A DNA stretch of 64,000 nt from Deinandra increscens subsp. villosa. Its lineage: Eukaryota > Streptophyta > Magnoliopsida > Asterales > Asteraceae. The notes below the pieces were generated by a model, which saw only the letters and a program-made list of their open reading frames with translations, was not told the origin of the DNA and did not search any database. A program made the position numbers and the translations under genes. Position 1 is the first letter of the stretch, and each line of letters begins with the position of its first letter. This document shows positions 9,893-21,728 of this stretch, piece by piece. The stretch spans positions 1 through 64,000 of the forward strand of contig JBCNJP010000260.1 of the NCBI GenBank assembly GCA_039602395.1, read 5' to 3'.

Positions 9893-12540
9893 TTAATTTT
9901 CATCCGGATTAGGATCTTGACCTTCATCGTCAAACTCTGTTTCTTCATCGAATTCGGAAGCATTGTCTTTAGAAGTTCCAGTTGGTGTGCTAGGGGGGGG
10001 GGGGGGGGCAACATATTATTATCAATCAGTACTTGGCTCATAGTTGCAACGACACCTTTCAGCACTTGAACTTCATCCACCAGTTCGTCATAAGATGGGC
10101 GGTTTTCCTTTGATTTCTTAGTAATACTCCCCTTTCTTTGAATAGTAAGAGGATCACGTCCCCACCCATTTAAACGAACAGAGCTTCTTCCAAGGATTTT
10201 TTCAAGAATAACCTTGTCACTCATCAATGCCGGGTTAGGATTCTCTTCCCTCAGTTTGATCATCTGATTCTGTAAGCGAAACAGATTAGACAATTAGTAC
10301 AATCCATGTACAGTAACCCACTATATGATTATTCATCAGCAATAAAGGGTGCTTTTGCCATAACTTACAAGATATAGTACAACAGTTTGCAAATCATATT
10401 TAAGTTCTATCTTTCATAGAGTTGGCAATGTGGTTGGTTGGTCAAGTTGTGTAACGGGTCAAAATATGTAACTGTTGCACAGCTCGGTTTGGGTTAACCT
10501 AAAGTGCATATAATTAACAAACGCGAAAAGTCTCATTTGCCCTTCAAAAGCATTGCAATTTATTTATGACATTAGCTCTGGTACACAATATTATTTCTCT
10601 AGACATAAAGGCATCCAAGATTGGATGAGGAACAACATTGCATGAGGGACAGTAAACTATATATGCTCATCACTAATTTCGAAAATTTTGTCAAATCAGA
10701 AGAAAATTAAAGTACACTTACATAAATCGCAGCCGCATCATCCGATATCCAACCCTTCTCTTCATCCCAGTGGGTAAGCTTCCATGTCTCAATTTGACCA
10801 GACTCTAAATCCGAATCCTGTCCACTCTCCAGGTGATAACGGACAGTGCTCTTGGAACCATTCCTACTATCTGTCTTTCGCATCGCACGAGCCTCAACCT
10901 TCTTTTTGGCAGTTTCCTTCAAAAAAGTACAGCCATAGTGCAATATCAAATATTTGACTGAATTCAGAAATATTGAATAATACAACTAACGTATTTAAAA
11001 CTTTGTTAAAACTTTACCAAGAACTGTGGATCAGACCACCGATCACAGAGATATCCCCAGTCTACGTCTTTGCCAATATCGGAAGGGGGTGTGGCCTTCA
11101 CCTTTGCTAGAGTTTTTTCATCTTTCGATCCTTCCATAAGTTTGAAGTACTTATGCAACTCAGCTCGAAAACCCCTCCACGCCCTTGCCATGTAGGCATC
11201 AATAACTCGGCAAACATCCGTATCCTCCACATCAATGTCAAATAATGTCTTTAAACAGCACATGTAACAAACATATTAACTGGTTAGTAAATGTAGATGT
11301 TAAAATCATACCGGACTACAATAAGAAACTTACAGTTAGCTTGTCCCGTAAAGACATCCTCACTTGATTAGGTACATATCTCCACTCTTTATAAGCAAAA
11401 GTACAATTGTTTCGCAAAATGTACCCACACTCGAACATGAATTGTGACTCGTTATCAGAAACAACTTTCCTCATTTGAAAGTTGAACACCACTGGCAGTT
11501 TTGTCTTACATGCCTTCACCATTCTTCGAGCACCCTTGCTACATGTTCCACCACGTTTTTTTATCGATTTGCTTACTCCAGTTTCTAGCTCTGTCTCTTC
11601 ATAAGCTGACATGTCTACAAACAGGTAACGGAACATATCAAGATTAACAACATGCACCAAGTATAAGCAAGTATATTCTAACTAATTTTCTAACCATGTG
11701 GTGTAGATTGTTCCAGTTCTTCAGTTGGCTCTGTACCAGAGGTCCGATTAGTTTCATTGGTTGCAGCTGAACAGGTCTCGTTTGTAGGAGCAGGAGTTGC
11801 TTTCCTCTTTGTCTGTGGCGCGGCTTTGTCACATGTACTGACCCTTTTTTTGCTTGTACCCATTCTAGTAGAGGCGAGACTATGTTGTTTGTCTACAACC
11901 AAATTCATCAGCAAAGTATGTATTAACAACATTACGTAGACACTATTTATTAACAAGTAAATTCAAACATATTTACTCACCAGGCACATGGGATTGTTCC
12001 TTTTTTCCAGATGGAACAATTTTCTCTCGAACTCCTTTACTGCCACTTTCTACGCTTCTCACAACATTTAAAACCGAGTTGATCTTAGGTTGCTTGTCTA
12101 CAACCAATTACAACAAGATATCTATTAACAACATTACCAGTATAAAGTAGTAACAGGTAAATTTGAACATAATTGGAGACATTAGTGAGCCGGTACCTGA
12201 TATCCCAGGCATTGGAAAAGTTCTAAGGCTTGACATATGAGACCCTGTATCTATAGCAACATTAAACATACACAAAAATTAGCGTAGCTAATATTACATT
12301 CTTGTTTGAGTTTATATGACCGAGCTTAAAATAAACCCCAAAGAAAACCACTCACTGCTGTTTAAACAGTAAAAAAAAAAATTTCTACGAAATGAGCGGT
12401 TTGGACGGTTTTACAGTTTTAAAGTGGACTACACACAATGTACCTAATAATAAAAATAAATTAAACTGTCACATACCAGTATGTCGCCCATCTTCTCCAC
12501 GGACTGCAGCTTTTTTAGTCATCCCCCCTCTTCTTGACAT
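9893..12540 (-). CDS. TNPA-like protein, plant Transposase_24 (Ptta/En/Spm) family
   Basis: Accessory transposase that should bind the subterminal repeats and help excision. I traced eight exons: 12540-12477, 12250-12197, 12097-11981, 11892-11695, 11614-11334, 11248-11018, 10916-10722 and 10269-9893. Each has GT-AG borders and the phase is kept at every join, giving about 505 residues. The first half is low-complexity and basic. Exons 5-8 hold the family core: VFNFQMRKVVSDNESQF, KEWRYVP, DWGYLCDRWSDPQFL, a THWDEEKGWISDDAA-type segment and GRSSVRLNGWGRDP. The C-tail is acidic (DDEGQDPNPDEN) but is reached only if the G16 run at 9993-10008 (poly-proline codons) is off by one or two bases. As written, the frame shifts there. 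Start: ATG just after a CAG acceptor. Confidence 0.82.
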
Positions 12541-13295
12541 TTTGCTGTATTTAATAGTTATATAACATGTCAGCATCTATCAAGTGAAGATATAATACTA
12601 GATTTAAAACTGAATACTATATCAAATTTATACCAAATTAAAGAGACAATCTTTTTAATATATTCTCGACATAACAAAGACAGTTGAAGATAAAAAGGGT
12701 GTGGTCGTCAAAATAACTACCTTGAATGATTACTCTGGCTTGATGATAGAGAATTGTCAGAGACTTGGTTGATGAATGTGGCTATATGAATTTGGCCAGG
12801 CTGTAGTCTTGTACCTAAAGCTCCTAAGAGAGAGACGCGTTAGACCAAAAATATAAACAGAGATGTTTATATTGAATAAAACTTATATTAAACAAACAAG
12901 ATCATGGGGGCAGAGGGATAAAAAATAGCGGGAGGAAGCATGGGGTTTAGCGCCTAAACTTTCTATTTTGTAGATAAATTTTAGATGAAAACCAATTAGC
13001 GTGATTGGAGCTAATTTTTAGGAGAAAACCGTATATTATTTTTGTTTCCAAAAATAATATACCACCATATTATTAGCTGTATAAAAAAAATAATTTACAA
13101 AACAAGTACATATTTGAACTAAGTAAAACTGTAATTAAACAGTTTATGGGTCCTGAGGATTTAGCAGCCCAATATAACATAGTTGTTGTAATTAGGATAT
13201 ATATAGTAATAAAATCAGTAAACTATAAAAATAAATAAATATATATATATATATATATATAATTATATGTTATATATAAATATATGATAATTGTG
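12541..13295. other. Spacer between the acidic gene and the TNPA-like gene
   Basis: No coding exon was found that joins the acidic gene upstream to the TNPA-like gene in phase. The TNPA-like start codon lies 4 bases after an AAATACAG acceptor, so part of this stretch is probably its leader intron and promoter. It contains a TA microsatellite at about 13239-13262. Confidence 0.5.
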
Positions 13296-14115
13296 CTAGT
13301 TAAAGAACATTAGACTTGAATAAAAAACTGTACCATCCTCGTTTTCAAATTCATCAGCGCCATTTTCTCCATACTTATCAGGTTGACCAACATCATCTTG
13401 ACATAACGCATCATCCTCGTTTTGAAAATCACCATCGCCATCATCCCCATCATTCTCATCAGCATCATTCACAGTTTGGGATACTCGGTCTCCTCTGTAA
13501 ACTACTACAAGCATATGAAATATAGTTATATTAGTGTCTTTGTTATTATTAGTAAATACACCAAATAATAACATCCATAAGGTAATACCTTCAAACATAT
13601 CATCATCCTCAGCAGTATCTTCATCTTCTTCTTCATGGTCATCTATATCCTCCTCATCCTCATCAACAAGACCAAACCGCCGGTTGTTCATATTTTGTTT
13701 CGTCGTCTCACTTAGCCCTTGCGAGCGTAATTCCCTGGTGGTATTTAAATTTCGTCGTCTCAATGACAGTGGTGCAACGAATTGTTTTCGATGTTTCTAC
13801 AACAAACTTATAATCATTAGAGAATGGTTGTATTAATACAAGTTAATAAAAAAGTTGGTAACCAATTACCTTTTTGGATACTTCCACGCCCAGATCAGCA
13901 GTAAAGTTAGGATCTCCATCATTGCTGTCGGTTGATGATAATCTTTTTTTCTTCTTTCCTTGACTATCTACTAAACTTGTTACAGATGTTGAAATGTTAT
14001 TAATTCCTAGTGCTATTTGTTTTTCTTTAATTTCTTGAATCCTCAGTTCTCTCATTTTCTCGTAATCAGTGGGTTTTTTTACACCTTCAACTTGCTTACC
14101 GCTTTTTAGCTTCAT
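13296..14115 (-). CDS. Small acidic CACTA-encoded protein of unknown function
   Basis: I traced three exons: 14115-13870, 13796-13589 and 13504-13296. They have GT-AG borders and keep the phase, giving about 220 residues. The start is the ATG of MKLKSGKQVEG, 7 bases after a CAG acceptor. Residues ~20-45 (YEKMRELRIQEIKEKQIALGI) are a charged helix. A basic stretch (KKKKR, later RRRNLNTTRELRSQ) follows, and the last half is strongly acidic (DEDEEDIDDHEEEDEDTAEDDD, then D/E/N-rich). A possible extra donor at 13333 could extend it to another exon I did not find. Its layout suggests a nuclear protein. The N-terminal motif resembles one seen in several plant nuclear proteins, but I cannot name a family. 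Confidence 0.6.
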
Positions 14116-14984
14116 TGTATACCTGTTCAACAATGAATAATAAGATGCGTACTGGTTTTCATAACAGTTAACTTAATTATATCCAATAATCAACAATGTT
14201 GTATTACAATAAGAAACTGATATAAATTGAATGTGTATAGTTTTATCAAACACCTTAAACACAAACTATGAACGAACTAAAGATTCATCTATAACCTCTT
14301 AAAACACAAACCATTTTTGAATCAAACCAATTATCTCCACACGCCCCCGATCATCCTCAATTCATTAACCAAAACCAACACCTACAAATTAACTAGTCAG
14401 CATAATCCAAAAAATATATATATATTAACAATTTAACTAGTTACAGCATCATAAAAAAAAATCATGATGATTGAAGACTACTTTTCATCAAACACATTAA
14501 ACACAACCTATGAACGAACTAAAGATTCATCTATAACCTATTAAAAAACAAACTTGCAAACCACCCAAATCCACGCCGTACATGATCCTAAACTCATTAG
14601 CCAAAACCTACAAATTAACTAGTGAAAGCATAATGCAAAGAAAAAACAACAACAAAATAAGTAGTGACAACATCATGAAACAAAACAATTCTTGAGGATT
14701 GAAGAGTATGAAAAATGATTGACGCTACCGGTTTGAAGTTGATGCAGATGCAAGCCGATGAACTAGAAACAGTTGATTTGCCCTAGAACCAACTATTGTT
14801 TCCGTATATGGAGAATGAAAAAGGGGATTTGGATTCAACAGAAAGCGGAGTTGTCGAAACCACTATATCGTACTGAATTGGAAATGGGGGGGAGGTTTAA
14901 TTTTTTTTACAAAAGTTAGGAGGCGGTTATGAATGAGATACGACCATATATGCATGATAATTAATTAGTACCGTTCGGTCAAGG
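14116..14984 (-). promoter_or_regulatory. Leader intron and promoter region of the acidic gene
   Basis: The coding start at 14115 directly follows a splice acceptor (14124-14123 region, GAACAG), so transcription starts upstream in this stretch. Internal near-repeats occur: ACACAAACTATGAACGAAC with AAAGATTCATCTATAACCT appears at about 14262-14303 and again at 14502-14540. The sequence at about 14740-14860 looks like an untranslated first exon. No TATA box was assigned firmly. Confidence 0.45.
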
Positions 14985-16360
14985 TCGTGACCGAGCACTT
15001 TGATGGTGTTGGTGGACTCGATAAGGCGTTGGAGTGACATTGAACTTTAATTATCTCTGATTAACATGTAATACAATCATCCAAATTGAAAAACTGGGTG
15101 TCGGCCGTTCATGACCCTGTTTTAATTGGGCGTCCCGATAAGCCGTTGGAGTCATGTTTCCTAGGAAGCCCCATCAAGCGGCATTGGAGTGACATGAAAC
15201 TTTGCATTACCTCTTATTACCGTGTAATATGATCATCCAAAATAAAAAATTGATGATCGGGTTCATGACGACCGATCCCGCTTAATTTGGTGTTGGTGGA
15301 CCCCGATAAGCCGTACGTTATATATAGTCATGATTCCAAGGAAACCCCATCAAGCGGGCATTGGAGTGACATGAAACTTTGCATTATACCTCTTATTAAC
15401 ATGTAATATGATATTCCAAATTGAAAAATTGAGGATCGGGTCATGATCGACCGACGTCCACTTTGGTGTTGGTGGGACCCTGGCCGATAAGCCGTTGGAG
15501 TCATGATTCCAAGGAAATTCCACATCAGGCGGCATTGGAGTGACAAGAAACTTTGCATTAATTATCTCTCATTAACATGTTATATGATCATCCAAATTGA
15601 AAATTTGAGGATCGGGTCATGACCGACCACTTTGGTGTTGGTGGAATGTTATAAGGTCGGTGCCTCCTATTTAGGAAACCCCATGCATAGCGGCATTGAA
15701 GTGATATGACTTTGCATTTTCTCTTATTATCATGTAATACGATCATCCAAATTGAAAAAATTGAGGATCGGGTCATGGCCGACCACTTTGGTGTTGGTGG
15801 ACCCCGATAAGTCATTGGAGTCATGATTCCAAGGAAACCCCATCAAGCGGGCATTGGAGTGGTATGAAACTTTGCATTACCACTTACTAGCATGTAATAT
15901 GATCTTCCAAATTGAAAAAAATGAGGATCGGGTCATGACCGACCACTTTGGTGTTGGTGGACCCCGATAAGCCGTTATAGTCATGATTCCAAGGAAACCC
16001 CATCAAGCGGGCATTGGAGTGGCATGAAACTTTGCATTACAACTTACTAACATGTAATATGATCTTCCAAATTGAAAAAAAATGAGGATCGGGTCATGAC
16101 CGACCACTTTGGTGTTGGTGGACCCCGATAAGCCCTTATAGTCATGTTTCCAATGAAACCCCATCAAGCGGGCATTGGAGTGGCATGAAACTTTGCATTA
16201 CCACTTACTAACATGTAATATGATCTTCCAAATTGAAAAATTGAGAATCGGGTCATGACCGACCACTTTGGTGTTTGTGGACCCCGATAAGCCGTTATAG
16301 TCATGATTCCAAGGAAACCCCATCAAGCGGCGCTGGAGTGACATATGAAACTTTGAACTT
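14985..16360. repeat. ~160-bp satellite-like tandem array inside the CACTA, ~9 copies
   Basis: About nine copies of a ~160-base unit, with repeat starts near 14985, 15100, 15255, 15435, 15610, 15763, 15923, 16083 and 16246. The last four are the most alike. Each unit contains the 10-bp palindrome GGTCATGACC, then CGACCACTTTGGTGTTGGTGG, ACCCCGATAAGCCGTT, CCAAGGAAACCCCATCAAGC, GGCATTGGAGTGNCATGAAAC and AACATGTAATATGATC. Open frames across it (15328-15824) merely follow the repeat and are not genes. It lies between the divergent starts of the acidic gene and the first 97-codon gene. Confidence 0.93.
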
Positions 16361-16554
16361 TAGTCAAGGGATTAATCGCGATTATTCTTTTTGGAATTTT
16401 TATATGTTTTTTTTATAAAATAAATTTATATATTAATATACATGTATATATTTTAATAACTTTTTATACACTTTAGGTAAGTTATTTTAAGATATTTTAA
16501 AAAAGTAATCATAACCCTTTGTTTAGATATTTTAAATTAAAATTGTTTGGGTAA

Positions 16555-17321
16555 ACTGATTATATTTAAAGACCATATTCACTTCTTTCACCCTACTCCT
16601 ATCACTCCGCTTCTTCATCTTCCAAATTCACCGTCTTCAAGCAAATTAAGGTCAGTTTCTTGTTTCGTTGAAAATTTTCTTCGTTTTATGTTCGATCGTT
16701 TTCCATATACGATGATTCTACGGTAACACTAGACATGATTCATTTAATAGCATGAAACTTGTTAGATCGTCATATCTAACATTGTTAGATCGTCATATCT
16801 TTTTACTCTGTTTTGCGAAAACCCTAACCCCATTGGGTCTGTTTACTCTGTTTCTTTGATCTGTAGTGTACTATTCTTAGCACAAGATGCGATTTTACGA
16901 AAACCCTAACCCCAATGGGAAGTTTGCGATGTTCCTTTACTCTGTTGCATACTCTGTTTTGCATAAGATATGATTTTGCGAAAACCCTAACCACATTGGG
17001 TCTGTCTACTTTGTATCATTCTGTTTTTCCTGTGAATTTGATTTTACGAAAACCCTAACCCCAATGGGTCTGTCTACTCTGATTATTAGAAGCACCCTAA
17101 CCCCAATCGTTTGTTTACTCTGTTGCATGGACCATAAACCCTTTTGACACAAAATGTAGGCTAACTTTATTCCATATTAACATAGCATATTGCTTTATGA
17201 TAGGGCTTTGTTGTTAGATTGATCCATACTTAGTGATCTTTCAGTTATATTTTATCATAGACTGAGTATTTGGGTTTTGATTTAATTGTGTTTTGATTTC
17301 TTATTTTTTAGGTATAAAACA
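16555..17321 (+). promoter_or_regulatory. Promoter and leader intron of 97-codon gene copy 1
   Basis: A TATA-like TATATTTAAAG lies at about 16560. A pyrimidine-rich first exon ends at 16650, and an intron follows with donor GTCAGT (16651) and acceptor TTTTTTAG (17311), 661 bases long. The ATG is 10 bases into the second exon. The intron carries about five loosely tandem copies of a motif like AAACCCTAACCCCAATGGGT (near 16818, 16899, 16981, 17049 and 17091). AAACCCTAA is the plant telo-box. The same arrangement recurs at copy 2. Splicing is predicted, not shown. Confidence 0.65.
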
Positions 17322-17615
17322 ATGTCTCAGATGCTAGCCACGGTCAATCAAGAAATCTGGGCTGCTAACAACGAACTGATCGGGGACATTAAGGCGTCTC
17401 TTGCTGTGAAGCGGTCATTGGTGAACCGCTACAACGCTTTGCTCAGTTATGTGCTGCATCACAAGTACGAGGCCGGCAAAGTTTCAGTTGCGTTTTTGAT
17501 CCAGGAAATGGTGAACAAGTTCGCCAAGGAGGTGGTGGAGATGGAGCACAAACTGGAGGCTGTGGAGCAAGAATCACAGGCGCTGGAACATCACTTATCT
17601 GTGATGTTTTCTTAG
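17322..17615 (+). CDS. Unrecognised 97-residue CACTA accessory protein, copy 1
   Basis: I do not recognise this gene. The 97 residues start MSQMLATVNQEIWAANNEL and end in LEHHLSVMFS. No signal peptide, membrane segment or zinc motif is visible. It reads as all-helical: a first amphipathic block (IGDIKASLAVK, NRYNALLSYVLHHKYE) and a second with coiled-coil-like spacing (FLIQEMVNKFAKEVVEME, HKLEAVEQESQALEHHL). Copy 2 (22945-23238) has the same length, aligns with no gap and is identical at 57 of 97 positions by hand count. The 3' UTRs also share GATGTTCC-GGCCTG and AAGTCCTAGTG-TATCTAGGCATTTT. The gene faces away from the acidic gene and runs tail to tail towards TNP2. I chose the ATG that both copies share. 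Possible roles (regulator, anti-silencing, captured host gene) are speculation. Confidence 0.8.
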   Translation: MSQMLATVNQEIWAANNELIGDIKASLAVKRSLVNRYNALLSYVLHHKYEAGKVSVAFLIQEMVNKFAKEVVEMEHKLEAVEQESQALEHHLSVMFS

Positions 17616-18146
17616 TTGATGTTCCCGGCCTGCTGTTGTTGGTGGTTTTGTGAAGGAGGTTTGATGGTTTTTGGTCGTTGTTGATAGTTTCAAAACTTTT
17701 AACTTTTGGTGGTTGTAAAGTCCTAGTGGTATCTAGGCATTTTTTGTAATTAATACATTAATGATCTCCTCGGTTGACAATCACGTATGCTAATTAATAT
17801 GATCTTGTGGTTAATGCTTTCTATGGTAATTTGTCTTATTATTTAAATATGTTTATTACTTTAACTAAGTATTATTGATTAGAAGTCTTAATTTACTTTA
17901 AATTGATCTCGCAATAAAATTGTATAAGAAGTCTAATCTATTTCTAACTCTTACGAATTATATATATATATTTCAATATATAGCAAACATGCATGATAAA
18001 TACGATCAACGAAACTTGAAACCAAGACCAAATCGCTACTCATCGCAAACCATCAAATGACATATCACGTGTAGTACAGTTACATAACAAAAAATAAAAA
18101 TAATAAATTGTTGTCTCCTCGCCCACACCTCAGCCTGTCGTGAAAA
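17616..18146. other. 3' UTR of copy 1 and convergent spacer to TNP2
   Basis: The first ~150 bases are the 3' UTR of the 97-codon gene, with blocks conserved in copy 2. The rest is AT-rich and leads to the TNP2 stop on the other strand. No further gene is seen. Confidence 0.6.
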
Positions 18147-21100
18147 TCATTCAAGAGCATCATCATTACCACTAATATGGACTGGATCATCAGAATCATA
18201 ATCGGGGTCGGAATCAAGTGTAGATTCGTCATTCATAAAAATTCTACCACTGTCATCATAGTCATCAGTTGTATCTTCTAAGTCACCGACACGGGAATAC
18301 AAATTACGTAGTTCTTGAACTTCCTTATACGGTACAGTTTCAGGTTCTACATCTTTTCGAACTATGAAAGATGAGTTAGGTAATTCTTCGGTTGGTTCAA
18401 AAGGTGGCAACTCACTTGATTCCTCTTCTTGAAATACATCAGTACTCGACGATACTTGGTCTTCATCGTGCTCAAGTATATCATAAACGTTGCGATGGTT
18501 TACTTTCTGTACCACCATCCAATTTTTCCCACGTGCCATATCTTTCAGATAAAAAACTTGTTGAGCTTGAGTAGCGAAGATAAATGGTTCATCTACAAAC
18601 CACTTAGATGTAATGTCAATTGATGTCAATTTGTGATCAACCACCATTTTTTCCCCTTTGGATCTGTATTATACCACTTGCAACGAAACATGAATACCTT
18701 TCTGCCGAGTATGAAATCCAACTCCATAACTTCGAGTAACACACCATAATAAATCCTTGTTTCATCATCATATTCCCCTGCACAAACTCCACTACATTGT
18801 GTAGTGAACTTGTCATCACGCACTTTGCAACGAAATCTAACACCATGTACAACGCAACTTTGCCAACTACTATAACGATCATCGGGAAACTGTGACAATG
18901 CGTACAAATCATCTGTTGCTCGATGATCCCTGTTGACTCTAAGCAAAGACATCTATAAATACCAAAGATTAGTTGTGTGCTTAAAATCAATTACTAATTA
19001 CAGTAAAGAGTTTTTCTTTTTACCTTTTTCTTGAACCAAGAAGGAAATTCACGCTTGTGTATAGTATCTAAATCTTCATCTGCTACACCTCTTGATTTTA
19101 TAGCGTCTTTGTGCTCCCTAAATGAAATATAAGATATATAGTTGATAATTTTGAAATTAACTACTTAAAAGAATATAAACGGTATATGTTAGTACAGTCA
19201 ACTTACTTTAAGAAATAATCAAGATCATCTCCGCAATTATTAATGATATACCATTGCACCGCATCAACATCGTTACCTAGCTGTCCGAATTTTGAAGCAC
19301 CCAATGTATGAATTTTGTTGTTGAATAGCTCCATATCGTGTTTAGTGGTCGGTACATCCCAGTTGCGTTCTGGACGAGTAAATCTTGTTTCAATGTCATC
19401 TAGATAACGAGATAAAAATGTGACAGCTTCATCAACAACATATGCTTCAGAAACAGAGCCTTCGGGACGTGCAAAGTTACGAACATATCCCTTATATGTT
19501 CCCATCCGGCGTTCAACCCCGAACATCCATCTCTGACTGACCGGCCCGCCTAACAATGCCTCCTCTGGTAAATGTACACACAAGTGAACCATGATCGTAA
19601 AAAATGCTGGAGGAAATATCTTCTCAAGTTTGCACAATATAATTACAATCCCCGTCTTCATTTCTTCAAGTTCTTTGACATATAGCGTTTTAGAACTTAT
19701 TTTTTGAAAGAATTGGCAAAACTCGATCAAAGTTGTACGTATTTCCTTGTCTAAGAAAGGTCTAATGGCTGTCGGTAGTATCTTCTGAAGCAATACATGA
19801 CAATCATGCGTTTTCATCCCTCCAAGTGTATTACGGTCCGTCACGCAGCGACTAATGTTGGACGCATAACCATCAGGTAGCCGAACAGACTTTATGAATT
19901 CACAAAACTTCTCACATTCATCTTTAGAGAGTGTGAAATTAGCATGAGGTTTCTCAAATTTTCCATTTCTCTCTTTCAGCCATTGATCTTTGCGAATGTT
20001 AAGATCCTGCAAGTCTAAACGTGCTTTTATAGTATCCTTTGATTTCACAGGATCATTTAACAAAGTACCTACTATATTATCACATACATTTTTTTCTATA
20101 TGCATTACATCAAGATGATGACGGAGCAATAATTCAGCCCACTACGGAAGTTCAAACAATATACTTTTTTTTGACCAGTTATATTCATCAATTCCTCTTT
20201 TACGCTTCAAACTCTCATTACTAGGTGCTTTCCCAGGAATCATTGTAGGAACATTCTCCAGTTGCTGTAATATATCGTTACCTGTAAAGTGACGAGGTTC
20301 ATCCCTTTTCTCTTGCTTTCCGTCAAACTCTAAACTCTTTCTCCACCTGTGTGTTGTGCTTAAGAAACACCGGTGTCCTGAATAGGACTGCTTACCACGA
20401 ATACGCTCAGAACGGGTGTCCTCCAAGCATACTGGACATGCCAATTTGCCCATAGTGCTCCATCCTGATAGGTAAGCATAAGCGGGGAAGTCACTGATCG
20501 TCCATATTACTGCGGCATGCAGCCTGAAATTTGATTTAGAATATTCATCATATGCTTCAACCCCATCACGCCATAGAACTGTAAGTTCATCTACAAGGGG
20601 CCTTAGAAACACATCAAAGTCCCTACCTGGAGACTTTGGACCAGGAATCAATAAACTTAAGAGAAAATTGCTCTTATGCAGTGTACACCAAGGTGGCATG
20701 TTATAAGGCATCAAAATGACTGGCCACATACTATATGATGTTGACATATTGCTAAATGGGTTAAATCCATCTGAAGCCTGCCCCAATCGTACACTCCTCG
20801 AATCATTTGCAAATTGAGGATACATATCATCGAAATGTTTCCAAGCCCTTCCATCAGCAGGATGACGTAAAACTCCATCCTCATCCCGTCGTACTTCTTT
20901 ATGCCACCGCATGTCTTTAGCTGTGTGGCGTGACGCATATAGGCGCTTCAAACGAGGTGTTATCGGAAAGTATCGCAGCTTCTTGTGAGCAATTTTGTTA
21001 CGCACATAACGACTACTTTTACAAAATGGACATGCTATGGCATCTTTGTTATCTCCGTAGAAAATAGCACAATCATATTGACAAACATCAATAAGCTCGT

Positions 21101-21728
21101 AACCTAAACCAGCTTCACAAAGAAGCATTCTCACTTCGTAATAACTTTCTGGACAATTATTTGGCTTGGGAAGTACCTCGCGAAACAACTTCAATTGCAT
21201 CTCAAACGAATTATCAGTCCATTTGTTTATTACTTTCAAATTCATCAACTTCACAACAAAGGTCAACGTACAAGTATCCTTGCATCCCTCATACAAAGGA
21301 CTATCTAAGGCTTCATGCAGCTTCTGTAAACGATTATTTTTAAAAGCAGGCTGTTGATTTCCAGTTAGATCATTGGTACGACCAATATCAAAGTATTGAT
21401 CACCAATTGCATCTTGTAATCCTGCTCTTACGCCACCAGCAGATTCGTCATTATCAAAATCATCCATTCCAACATCTTCATCGCTGTGTTCATCCTCAAC
21501 CTCACCGTGGTACACCCATTGCGTATACGACTTATCAATTCCTACATTGATTAAGTGGCAAGTAATGGCATCTATATTATGTAACCTAGTATTAAGACAG
21601 TTAACACATGGGCATAATGTTAACCCACTGGAGTTCAACGTTTTTCTAGCAACGTTCAAAAATTGCTTTACCCCCTCGACATACTCGGTCGAAGCACGAT
21701 GCCCGCTTGTCACCCATTCATGACTCAT
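18147..21728 (-). pseudogene. CACTA transposase TNP2 (TNPD-like), two disabling lesions
   Basis: Main DDE-type transposase of CACTA elements. Exons: 21728-19207, 19117-19024 and 18952-18147, with GT-AG borders and correct phase. Domain order: Transpos_assoc (residues ~1-75, CPCVNC), TNP2 (~180-560, SDGFNPFSN near 319 and SDFPAYAYLSGW near 412), DUF4218 after HLDVMHIEKNVCDN, then DUF4216 (CVVHGVRFRCK to DPFIFATQAQQVFYLKD-like), about 1,140 residues. Lesion 1: an in-frame TAG at 20144-20142, between LP and W, where the family has an aromatic residue. Lesion 2: a one-base-type frameshift in the A6 run at about 18647-18652. Everything else stays open, so inactivation looks recent, or the lesions are sequencing errors. 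Translation starts 9 bases after a CAG acceptor. Confidence 0.93.

Noticed and set aside
15328..15824. Three overlapping minus-strand frames with similar peptides
   Set aside because: They only translate the 160-bp tandem array; the similarity comes from the repeat.
6485..16360. CRISPR-like spaced repeats
   Set aside because: The repeats are contiguous tandem units, not short repeats with unique spacers, and the DNA is plant nuclear.
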